20,840 nt of DNA from an uncultured Erythrobacter sp. (lineage in GTDB: Bacteria; Pseudomonadota; Alphaproteobacteria; Sphingomonadales; Sphingomonadaceae). The stretch spans positions 1-20,840 of the forward strand of contig CAMYIQ010000162.1 in assembly GCA_947258465.1 (NCBI GenBank), read 5' to 3'. The notes beneath the pieces were generated by a model, which was not told the origin of the DNA, ran no database searches, and saw only the letters and a program-made list of their open reading frames with translations. Positions 14,966-20,840 of this stretch are shown piece by piece. Both the position numbers and the translations under genes were made by a program. How positions within the stretch are numbered: position 1 is the first letter of the stretch; the number at the start of each line of letters is the position of its first letter.

Positions 14966-15223
14966 ATGGCAGAGGAACAGTCACAAATTTCGGAAATGAG
15001 CTTCGAGCAGGCATTGCGCGAACTCGAAAGCGTGGTCCGGCGGCTCGAAAGCGGCGATGTCCCGCTCGATGAGAGCATTACGCTTTACGAACGCGGCGAA
15101 GAATTGCGCAAGGCTTGCCAGTCCCGCCTCGACGCGGCGCAGGCGCGGATCGAGAAAATCGTTGCCGGAACCGATGGCAAGCCTGCCGGTACGCAGCCCT
15201 TCGACGCGGATGGCAGCGCGTGA
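14966..15223 (+). CDS. xseB: exodeoxyribonuclease VII small subunit
   Basis: This 85-aa protein is the small subunit of exonuclease VII, which degrades single-stranded DNA to oligonucleotides; the XseA partner is not in the window. The family core MSFEQALRELESVVRRLESG (11-30), followed by VPLDESITLYERGEELRKAC, is unmistakable and forms two antiparallel helices. The C-terminal 20 residues are low in order. The ATG at 14966 has no clear Shine-Dalgarno; a start at 14996 (MSFEQAL) is possible. The stop overlaps the GTG start of ispA (GTGA), so production of the two is probably coupled, an arrangement common in proteobacteria. Confidence 0.95.
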   Translation: MAEEQSQISEMSFEQALRELESVVRRLESGDVPLDESITLYERGEELRKACQSRLDAAQARIEKIVAGTDGKPAGTQPFDADGSA

Positions 15224-16128
15224 CGGTGACGATGGCGATGCCCGACTTGCTTGGCGAAGCCTTCGAGCGGGTTCAGCAAGAGGTCGACAGCGCTTTCGAC
15301 GCGTTTCTGCCTGTCCCGGACGACACGCGCGCCCGCCTGATCGAGGCCATGCGCTATGCCACGATCGGTGGGGGAAAGCGGGTCCGTCCACTGCTCGTCG
15401 CTGCGACGGCGGAACTGTTCGGCGTCGGTCGCAATGCGGCGATCAATGCGGGTTGCGCGGTCGAGGCGATCCACGCCTATTCGCTGATCCACGACGACTT
15501 GCCCTGCATGGACGATGACGATTTAAGGCATGGCAAACCTACACTTCACAAGGCCTTCGACGAGGCGACCGCGGTGCTGGCGGGTGACTGCCTGCATGCA
15601 CTGGCCTTCGATATCCTGACCCAACCCGATACCAGCACCGATCCCTTCGTGCGGGCCGAACTCGTCGCCACGCTGGCGCGGGCCAGCGGCCATGACGGGA
15701 TGGCCGGAGGGCAGATGATGGATATCGTGTCCGAAGAAGAAAAATACGATCTGAGACAGATCACCCGGTTGCAGCAGCTCAAGACCGGTGCCCTGCTCGC
15801 CGCCAGTGTCGAAATGGGGGCTGTGCTCGGCCGAGTACCGCCCGAAGGCCGAACCCATCTGCGCGCCTATGCCCGGGATGTCGGCCTTGCATTCCAGATC
15901 GCCGACGATCTTCTCGATGTGGAAGGTGACGAAGAGAAAGCCGGTAAGGCACTGCGCAAGGACGAGGTGCAGGGCAAACAGACTTTCGTGACCCTGATGG
16001 GCCGCGAACAGGCCCGCGCGCAGGCGGAAATGCTGGTCGACCAGGCGGGCCGCCACCTCGCGGGCCATGGTGAGGAAGCGCGGTTGCTGGTCGATCTCGC
16101 GCATTTCGTCGTGAAAAGGGATCACTGA
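15220..16128 (+). CDS. ispA: farnesyl/geranyl diphosphate synthase (polyprenyl synthetase)
   Basis: This 302-aa trans-prenyltransferase condenses IPP with allylic diphosphates to supply precursors for ubiquinone, undecaprenyl phosphate and possibly carotenoids. The first Asp-rich motif, in SLIHDDLPCMDDDDLRHG (residues 88-105), and the second, DDLLD at 229-233, are intact, as are GGKRVRP at 51-57 and KTG at 188-190. The aromatic Tyr five residues before the first motif (AYSLIHDD) matches E. coli IspA and suggests a C15 product limit; geranylgeranyl diphosphate cannot be excluded. Start choice is uncertain: GTG 15220 overlaps the xseB stop, while ATG 15232 and 15238 lie just inside. The stop shares a base with the coaD start (TGATG). 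Confidence 0.94.
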   Translation: MTVTMAMPDLLGEAFERVQQEVDSAFDAFLPVPDDTRARLIEAMRYATIGGGKRVRPLLVAATAELFGVGRNAAINAGCAVEAIHAYSLIHDDLPCMDDDDLRHGKPTLHKAFDEATAVLAGDCLHALAFDILTQPDTSTDPFVRAELVATLARASGHDGMAGGQMMDIVSEEEKYDLRQITRLQQLKTGALLAASVEMGAVLGRVPPEGRTHLRAYARDVGLAFQIADDLLDVEGDEEKAGKALRKDEVQGKQTFVTLMGREQARAQAEMLVDQAGRHLAGHGEEARLLVDLAHFVVKRDH

Positions 16129-16649
16129 TGGTGAAGCGTATTGGCATTTACCCGGGGACTTTCGACCCGATAACGCTTGGTCATATGGACATTATTGAGC
16201 GCGGCGCGAAGCTGGTCGACGAACTGATTATCGGTGTCACCACCAATATCGCCAAATCACCCATGTTCGACGACGACGAGCGTATCGCCATGGTGGAGCG
16301 CGAGGTCGGCGGGATCGATTGCGACCGCATCCGCGTGGTCGGTTTCAATTCGCTGCTGGTCGATTTCGCCCGGGAAATGAAGGCCGGGATCGTCATCCGC
16401 GGCATCCGCGGCGTGACCGATTTCGAATATGAATACCAGCTCACGGGTATGAACCGTCAGCTCAACGATCAGGTCGAGACCGTTTTCCTCATGGCCGATA
16501 TCGAATTGCAGCCGATCGCCAGCAGGCTGGTCAAGGAAATCGCGTTTTACGGCGGGCCGATCGGAAAGTTCGTCACCTCGGCCGTGCGGGATGACGTCGA
16601 GGCCCGCGTCAGGAAACTCGGCCTGCGCGGCGGCCGGGGCAACGGCTGA
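16128..16649 (+). CDS. coaD: pantetheine-phosphate adenylyltransferase
   Basis: This 173-aa nucleotidyltransferase makes dephospho-CoA from 4'-phosphopantetheine and ATP, the penultimate step of coenzyme A synthesis. The N-terminal TFDPITLGHMDII (11-23) contains the TxGH nucleotide motif. RGIRGVTDFEYEYQ at 91-104 and the NRQLN that follows are CoaD signatures, and the ATP-binding C-terminal part reads ASRLVKEIAFYGGPIGKFV (131-149). The last ten residues are a Gly/Arg-rich tail. The ATG shares its A with the ispA TGA, indicating coupled translation. A periplasmic cyclophilin and queA follow, an order I recall from other alphaproteobacteria. Confidence 0.97.
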   Translation: MVKRIGIYPGTFDPITLGHMDIIERGAKLVDELIIGVTTNIAKSPMFDDDERIAMVEREVGGIDCDRIRVVGFNSLLVDFAREMKAGIVIRGIRGVTDFEYEYQLTGMNRQLNDQVETVFLMADIELQPIASRLVKEIAFYGGPIGKFVTSAVRDDVEARVRKLGLRGGRGNG

Positions 16650-16658
16650 AGCTATTCA

Positions 16659-16687
16659 TTGAACCGACAGACGCCGCTCGCTAGACG
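16659..16687 (+). promoter_or_regulatory. weak candidate promoter for the cyclophilin gene
   Basis: TTGAAC at 16659-16664 and TAGACG at 16682-16687 are 17 nt apart in the 65-nt gap between coaD and the cyclophilin gene. The -35 is fair and the -10 poor. No terminator is visible in the gap, so read-through from coaD is equally likely. Confidence 0.25.
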
Positions 16688-16714
16688 GGGCGCAATCCAG
16701 GACATTGCTACGGA

Positions 16715-17410
16715 ATGACGATGCTCAAGACTTCGCTTGCCATTGCTGCCGCGCTGACGCTCGCCGCAACTCCCTTCGCCGCCCATGCGCAGGACGAAAC
16801 CGCTGCGGCGGAACCCGAACCCGCTGCCGACACGCGCGTCTTCACGCCCGTCAATTTCGACGTCAACGAAGATCCCGAGAACATCCTGCTGCTCGACCTG
16901 TCGAATGGCGAGCGGGTGGCGATCCGCCTGAAGCCCGATTGGGCACCCAATCACGTCGACAGGGTCAAGACGCTGACCCGCCAGGGCTTTTACGACGGCG
17001 TGATTTTCCACCGTGTGATCGATGGGTTCATGGCGCAAACGGGCGATCCGACGGGCACCGGGACGGGAGGTTCGGATCTGCCCGATATTGCCGAAGAATT
17101 TCACCGCATGCCGCATGTGCGCGGCACGGTTTCCATGGCGCGTGCGGCGGATCCCGACAGCGCCAACAGCCAGTTCTTCATCGTGTTCTACCCGCGCCTG
17201 AATCTGGATAACAACTACACCAATCTTGGCCGTGTGATCTCCAACATGGCTGCGGTCGACGCCATCGAGCGTGGGGAGCCGCCCGCAAACCCGACACGCA
17301 TTCTTCAAGCCTCGATCGCGGCGGACAACAAGCCGGTGCCGGTCAACACTGCTCCGCGCGTAGCCGACGAGATCAGTGTGGACGATCTCAACGCGCCGAT
17401 CCGCGAATAG
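16715..17410 (+). CDS. periplasmic peptidyl-prolyl cis-trans isomerase, cyclophilin type
   Basis: This 231-aa exported cyclophilin should speed proline isomerisation during periplasmic protein folding. The signal peptide covers residues 1-25 (Lys5, hydrophobic core, AAHA then Gln26). An acidic, Ala/Pro/Glu-rich linker follows to about 40. The isomerase domain spans about 55-210, with R100 in FHRVIDGFM, F105, M106, Q108 and the QFFI strand at 153-156. The family's QGGD reads QTGD here, a mild change. An extra 30 or so residues follow the domain. Start 16715 or 16721: the second has GGA six bases upstream and removes only two residues. It lies 65 nt after coaD and 41 nt before queA, in the same direction. 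Confidence 0.93.
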   Translation: MTMLKTSLAIAAALTLAATPFAAHAQDETAAAEPEPAADTRVFTPVNFDVNEDPENILLLDLSNGERVAIRLKPDWAPNHVDRVKTLTRQGFYDGVIFHRVIDGFMAQTGDPTGTGTGGSDLPDIAEEFHRMPHVRGTVSMARAADPDSANSQFFIVFYPRLNLDNNYTNLGRVISNMAAVDAIERGEPPANPTRILQASIAADNKPVPVNTAPRVADEISVDDLNAPIRE

Positions 17411-17451
17411 GATTTGCGCGTGACGGGCCGCGCCACTAAGCGGCGCTGGCG

Positions 17452-18480
17452 ATGAAAGTCGACCTTTTCGATTTCGAGCTTCCGCCCGAGCGGATCGCGC
17501 TGCGTCCCGCTCGGCCGCGCGATGCTGCGCGTATGCTGGTCGTGCCCGGCGAAGGGACCTTCGAGGATCGCGGTGTGCGCGACCTTCCGAAATTGCTGCG
17601 CGCTGGCGATGTCCTCGTCTTCAACGACACCCGCGTCATTCCCGCCCAGCTCGAGGGCCGTCGCGGGCAGGCCCGTATCGGCGCCACATTGCACAAGCGG
17701 ATCGACCTGCGGCGATGGCAGGCCTTTGTTCGCAATGCCAAGCGCCTGCGCATCGGCGATGTCGCGGAATTCGGGGGCGGCGTTACCGCCATTGCCGAAG
17801 AGCGGCTTGCCGATGGTAGCTTCGTTCTCCATTTCGAAGGCGACGAGCCGGTCGAGGTGTTGCTGGAACGGGCGGGCCGCATGCCCCTACCGCCATACAT
17901 TGCCGGCAAACGCGACACTGACGAGCGTGATCGGGAGGACTACCAGACCATGTTCGCGGCGGAAGACGGCGCCGTTGCCGCGCCGACCGCAGCCCTTCAT
18001 TTTACGCCCGAACTGATCCAGGCTCTTGAAAGCGCGGGTGTCGGACGCGAGACGCTGACGCTGCATGTCGGGGCGGGGACCTTCCTTCCGGTCAAGGCCG
18101 AAGATACCGACGACCATGCGATGCATTTCGAATGGGGACGGATCGAGCCGGACATGGCTGCGCGGCTCAATGCCGTCCGCGAAGCCGGTGGGCGGGTGAT
18201 CGCAGTCGGTACGACCAGTCTGCGTCTGCTCGAGAGCGCCACGGATGAGGGTGGCATTATTCGCTCCTTCGCCGGAGACACCGACATCTTCATCACGCCG
18301 GGCTATCGTTTCCGCGCGGTCGACGGGCTGATGACCAATTTTCATTTGCCCAAATCTACTCTGATGATGCTGGTCAGCGCTTTGATGGGCCGCGAACGCA
18401 TGATGGCCGCCTATGAACACGCCATCGCCAACGAGTATCGCTTCTACAGCTATGGCGATGCTTCGCTGCTCCTTCCCTGA
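17452..18480 (+). CDS. queA: tRNA S-adenosylmethionine ribosyltransferase-isomerase
   Basis: This 342-aa enzyme transfers and rearranges the ribosyl part of S-adenosylmethionine onto preQ1 in tRNA, giving epoxyqueuosine at the wobble base. Signatures run through the chain: MKVDLFDFELPPERIA at the N-terminus, FNDTRVIPAQL at 57-67, GRMPLPPYI at 142-150, DYQTMFA at 163-169, VAAPTAALHF at 175-184, LHVGAGTFLPV at 204-214, GTTSLR at 253-258 and TNFHLPKSTL at 295-304. Length is standard. The start lacks a strong Shine-Dalgarno, but the family N-terminus fixes it. The tgt gene, often the next gene in this order, is not present downstream. Confidence 0.98.
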   Translation: MKVDLFDFELPPERIALRPARPRDAARMLVVPGEGTFEDRGVRDLPKLLRAGDVLVFNDTRVIPAQLEGRRGQARIGATLHKRIDLRRWQAFVRNAKRLRIGDVAEFGGGVTAIAEERLADGSFVLHFEGDEPVEVLLERAGRMPLPPYIAGKRDTDERDREDYQTMFAAEDGAVAAPTAALHFTPELIQALESAGVGRETLTLHVGAGTFLPVKAEDTDDHAMHFEWGRIEPDMAARLNAVREAGGRVIAVGTTSLRLLESATDEGGIIRSFAGDTDIFITPGYRFRAVDGLMTNFHLPKSTLMMLVSALMGRERMMAAYEHAIANEYRFYSYGDASLLLP

Positions 18481-18767
18481 TCGCGAAAGCAGGGGGCCGA
18501 CGATACCGTTGTACCGTCACGATCTTGAAACCTCCCATCCGGTCAGCGCGATTTCGGTAAGGGGCGTGTTCCGGGTGTCTTCGCCCTAGTGCCGTGCGGG
18601 GAAGATCAGTCCGAAGGCGATAGCTGGGTCCTGAGCTATTGCATTACTTATGGCTCGGGCATCGCTGCTTTGGCGATATGAGTCTGGGTTTGTCGGCCGG
18701 ATTTACCGCGTCGTATCGTATCCCGCCGGGCTTCCACGGAAACCGGATCGCGGCTAGCTAGGAGGGT
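18481..18767 (+). other. intergenic stretch without a convincing gene
   Basis: These 287 bases lie between queA and the ABC transporter. A plus-strand frame is open from 18529 to the stop at 18679-18681 (50 codons), but it has no ATG, only a GTG at 18589 with no ribosome-binding site, and its translation is not recognised. A direct repeat TACCGT-TG-TACCGT occurs shortly after queA. No strong terminator or promoter was seen. TAGGAGG at 18759-18765 is the ribosome-binding region of the next gene. It could be a decayed gene or a regulatory region. Confidence 0.4.
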
Positions 18768-19709
18768 GTGGAGCCGATTCTCGAACTTTCCGGCCTGTCG
18801 AAGGTCTATTCCGGCGGGCTGAAGGCGCTCGACGATGTCGATCTCACCATCCGCAAGGGCGAAATATTTGCGCTGCTGGGCCCCAATGGTGCGGGCAAAA
18901 CCACGCTGATCGGCGCGGTTTGCGGGTTGGTGCGTCCGACCTCGGGGATAATTCGGGCTTTCGGACATGACATGGCGCGCGATTGGCGCAAGGCACGCAG
19001 CCGTATCGGCCTCGTGCCGCAGGAACTGAGCACCGACATGTTCGAGCCGGTCCATCGCGCCGTCAGCTATTCGCGCGGGCTTTTCGGTCTTGCTCCCGAC
19101 AAGGCCAGGATCGAGGAGGTTTTGCGTTCTCTCAGCCTGTGGGATAAGCGCGACGAGCGGATCATGGCGTTGTCGGGCGGAATGAAACGCCGGGTATTGA
19201 TCGCCAAAGCGCTGGCGCACGAGCCCGACCTGTTGTTCCTCGACGAACCCACGGCGGGCGTCGATGTCGAACTGCGCAAGGGCATGTGGTCGATTATCGA
19301 CGAGATGCGGTCGCGCGGTGTCACGATCATCTTGACCACGCATTACATCGAAGAAGCGGAGATGATGGCCGACCGCGTGGGCATCATCAATCGCGGGCGC
19401 CTCCTGATGGTCGACGAGAAGGATGCGATGATGGCGCGGCTGGGGCGGACCGAAGCACACATCACGCTCGCCGAACCGCGAAGCTCCCTGCCGCCCGAAA
19501 TCGCGCGTTTCCCGGTGGAGCTGGAAGAAAGCGGCACGTCCCTGCGCTATCGCGGCGGCGATGGGACCGGGAAGGGCAAGGCCGAAGTCGCGGATCTCAC
19601 CAAGGCGCTGATCGCGGCAGGCATCGACTATACCGGCATCGATACGCGCGAAAGCAGCCTCGAGGACATCTTCGTCACGTTCCTTGGCGATGAGGAAAGC
19701 GCGGCATGA
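18768..19709 (+). CDS. yadG: ABC transporter ATP-binding protein (YadG-like)
   Basis: This 313-aa nucleotide-binding subunit powers the ABC-2 permease encoded next. Walker A GPNGAGKT is at 38-45, the Q-loop LVPQE at 82-86, the signature LSGGMKRR at 135-142, Walker B LLFLDEPTAGVD at 155-166 and the switch His H192 in LTTHYIEEAE. After the ATPase core (about 5-220) comes a C-terminal region of about 90 residues common in this exporter subfamily. Cargo is unknown. The only usable start is GTG at 18768, because an in-frame TAG lies two codons upstream, yet the AGGAGG (18760-18765) is just two bases from it, which is unusually close. It overlaps the permease gene as ATGA. Confidence 0.95.
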   Translation: MEPILELSGLSKVYSGGLKALDDVDLTIRKGEIFALLGPNGAGKTTLIGAVCGLVRPTSGIIRAFGHDMARDWRKARSRIGLVPQELSTDMFEPVHRAVSYSRGLFGLAPDKARIEEVLRSLSLWDKRDERIMALSGGMKRRVLIAKALAHEPDLLFLDEPTAGVDVELRKGMWSIIDEMRSRGVTIILTTHYIEEAEMMADRVGIINRGRLLMVDEKDAMMARLGRTEAHITLAEPRSSLPPEIARFPVELEESGTSLRYRGGDGTGKGKAEVADLTKALIAAGIDYTGIDTRESSLEDIFVTFLGDEESAA

Positions 19710-20470
19710 TTTCCTGGCGTTCGACATGGTCGATCTACACGCGCGAGCTGATGCGCTTTTTGCGCACAGCTTTTCAGTCGGTACTCGCTCCGGTCTTGAC
19801 GACTTCGCTTTACTTCATCGTTTTCGGGGCTGCGATCGGCGGGCGCATGCCCGATCTTGGCGGGGTGGACTACGGGGCATTCATCATTCCCGGCCTGCTG
19901 ATGCTGACCCTGCTTGGCGAGACCACCAGCAATTCCAGTTTCGGTATCTACATGCCGCGGTTCACCGGAACGATCTACGAATTGCTCAGTGCGCCGGTCG
20001 GCGTGGCCGAAACACTGATCGGTTTCGTCGGCGCGGCGCTGACCAAAAGCCTGATTCTGGCAGCGATCATCCTGCTGACCGCACGCCTCTTCGTCGATTA
20101 TTCGATCGCGCATCCCTTGCTCGCGGTCTTCTATATCATGCTCGTTGCCGCGGCCTTCAGCCTGTTCGGGTTCATCCTCGGCATCTGGGCCGACAATTTC
20201 GAGAAGCTCGGCATCATTCCGATGCTGTTTCTGACGCCCCTGACCTTCCTTGGCGGAACCTTCTATTCGATCGACATGCTGCCCAAACCTTGGGACACGA
20301 TCGCGCTGGCCAACCCGATCGTCTATCTAGTCAGTGGTTTGCGCTGGACCTTTTACGGATCGGGGGACGTCGACATCTGGATCAGCTTCTCCATAACCTT
20401 GGGCTTTCTCGCGCTCTGCGTCGGAGTGATCGCCTATATTTTCAAAACGGGATGGCGATTGCGCGCCTGA
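19706..20470 (+). CDS. yadH: ABC-2 type transporter permease (YadH-like)
   Basis: This 254-aa inner-membrane permease has six predicted helices, about 25-44, 57-77, 103-126, 136-160, 169-187 and 229-246. YELLSAPVG at 91-99 is the cytoplasmic coupling region, and LTPLTFLGGTFYSIDMLP at 177-194 is the ABC-2 signature before the last periplasmic loop. Length and pattern match E. coli YadH, whose substrate is not established to my knowledge. The gene starts inside the ATPase stop (ATGA), so the two subunits are made together. A weak hairpin plus T-runs at the end of the gene may stop transcription. Confidence 0.94.
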   Translation: MISWRSTWSIYTRELMRFLRTAFQSVLAPVLTTSLYFIVFGAAIGGRMPDLGGVDYGAFIIPGLLMLTLLGETTSNSSFGIYMPRFTGTIYELLSAPVGVAETLIGFVGAALTKSLILAAIILLTARLFVDYSIAHPLLAVFYIMLVAAAFSLFGFILGIWADNFEKLGIIPMLFLTPLTFLGGTFYSIDMLPKPWDTIALANPIVYLVSGLRWTFYGSGDVDIWISFSITLGFLALCVGVIAYIFKTGWRLRA

Positions 20471-20490
20471 GTTTTTCGTTTTTTCTGACC
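20454..20490 (+). terminator. possible Rho-independent terminator after the ABC transporter
   Basis: GGCG (20454-20457) can pair with CGCC (20464-20467) across a 6-nt loop. It overlaps the last permease codons and is followed by TGAG and then two T-runs broken by CG (about 20472-20484). The T-rich tract is distinctive in this GC-rich window, but the four-pair stem is short, so termination efficiency is doubtful. Confidence 0.35.
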
Positions 20491-20537
20491 GGCCCGTTCA
20501 GCCCGCCGTAAGTCGCGCGACAACACATGTCCTCTCA

Positions 20538-20554
20538 GCCCGTGATCGACGGGC
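20538..20554 (+). other. hairpin in the 5' leader of the outer-membrane protein gene
   Basis: GCCCGT (20538-20543) and ACGGGC (20549-20554) form a perfect six-pair stem with a 5-nt loop, 19 bases before the ATG at 20574. There is no T-run, so it is not a terminator. It may stabilise the mRNA or be a protein or small-RNA target, as seen in leaders of other outer-membrane protein genes. Confidence 0.4.
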
Positions 20555-20573
20555 AAACCGAATGAGGACATTA

Positions 20574-20840
20574 ATGAAAACCAAGAACCTCCTTGCCGCA
20601 GCACTCGCAACCGGTGCTGCAATCGCTCTTCCCTCCGCCGCTCAGGCCCAAGCCGCCGTTCCGGGTGAAGGCTTTATCGGCGTGTCTGCTGGCGTGCACA
20701 GCCTCGGTCTGGACGACGAGGTGGAAGCCGTCGTTCCCGGCCTCGATATCGATGATTCCAGCCCGATCTTCGGCGTTTTCGCCGGATATGATTTCCCCCT
20801 CGGTCAGAGCCTGTTCGCCGGCGTCGAAGCGAATTACAAC
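20574..20840 (+). CDS. outer-membrane beta-barrel (porin/opacity-like) protein, N-terminal part
   Basis: The first 89 residues are visible before the window ends. A classical signal peptide covers about 1-25 (KTKN, then an Ala/Leu core, SAAQAQ, with cleavage near residue 23 or 25). The mature part opens with strand-like GFIGVSAGVHSLGLDDE, an acidic loop (about 50-62), and a second strand pair, FGVFAGYDFPL and SLFAGVEANYN. The alternating aromatic/Gly pattern is typical of 8-stranded OmpA/opacity-type barrels. GAGGA lies five bases before the ATG, and a leader hairpin precedes it. Exact family and function cannot be given from this portion. Confidence 0.8.
   Translation, partial: MKTKNLLAAALATGAAIALPSAAQAQAAVPGEGFIGVSAGVHSLGLDDEVEAVVPGLDIDDSSPIFGVFAGYDFPLGQSLFAGVEANYN

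Noticed and set aside
18529..18681. 50-codon open stretch after queA as a small gene
   Set aside because: No ATG, a GTG without a ribosome-binding site, and a translation that matches nothing I know. Kept only as a description of the intergenic stretch.
18648..19727. Minus-strand frame of about 359 codons opposite the ABC ATPase
   Set aside because: The plus strand encodes a complete set of ABC motifs there; the antisense product has no family features.
1..20840. Mobile elements, CRISPR arrays, tRNA or rRNA genes, phage or defence genes
   Set aside because: No transposase or integrase genes, no regularly spaced repeats and no tRNA-like cloverleaf were seen on either strand.

Overview
The window is GC-rich, densely coded chromosomal DNA with no mobile elements, tRNA, rRNA or CRISPR. 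Protein character and gene order point to an alphaproteobacterium, most likely Sphingomonadales and perhaps Erythrobacteraceae. The supporting signs are the coaD-ppi-queA order, a stand-alone Coq4, a short PurL (about 744 aa) of the type that works with separate PurS and PurQ, and GTG/TTG starts. The assignment is inference from recognised families, not from a database search.

Layout. (1) Positions 1-2230, plus strand: a tight three-gene run with the tail of a probable hotdog thioesterase, an epoxide hydrolase and a membrane-anchored alpha/beta hydrolase. (2) Positions 2227-7767, minus strand: branched-chain amino-acid synthesis. ilvB, an unnamed 99-aa gene and ilvN are joined by 1-nt and 4-nt overlaps. 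A 153-nt gap follows, then ilvC, a GFA-like zinc protein and an FMN-dependent 2-hydroxy-acid dehydrogenase. (3) miaA (minus) and serB (plus) are head-to-head and their first codons overlap. (4) coq4 (plus) converges on an iodotyrosine-deiodinase-like nitroreductase (minus). (5) Minus strand from 14901 down to 11428: a 30-codon hydrophobic micro-ORF, an integral membrane protein with conserved His/Asp, purL and a DUF3052 gene. (6) Plus strand from 14966: xseB, ispA and coaD with overlapping junctions, then a periplasmic cyclophilin and queA. (7) After a 287-nt stretch without a clear gene come a YadG/YadH-like ABC exporter pair and the start of an outer-membrane beta-barrel protein that runs off the window.

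Most genes are housekeeping: valine/isoleucine, serine, purine, CoA, ubiquinone and isoprenoid synthesis plus tRNA modification. The points that most deserve a second look are the uncharacterised gene coupled between the two acetolactate synthase subunits, the Asp-to-Glu change in the IlvB thiamine-diphosphate motif, a hairpin at the predicted 5' end of the ilvB message, the deiodinase-like active site, the micro-ORF, and the overlapping miaA/serB starts. I did not find a clearly new multi-gene system such as defence, a secretion machine or a biosynthetic cluster.
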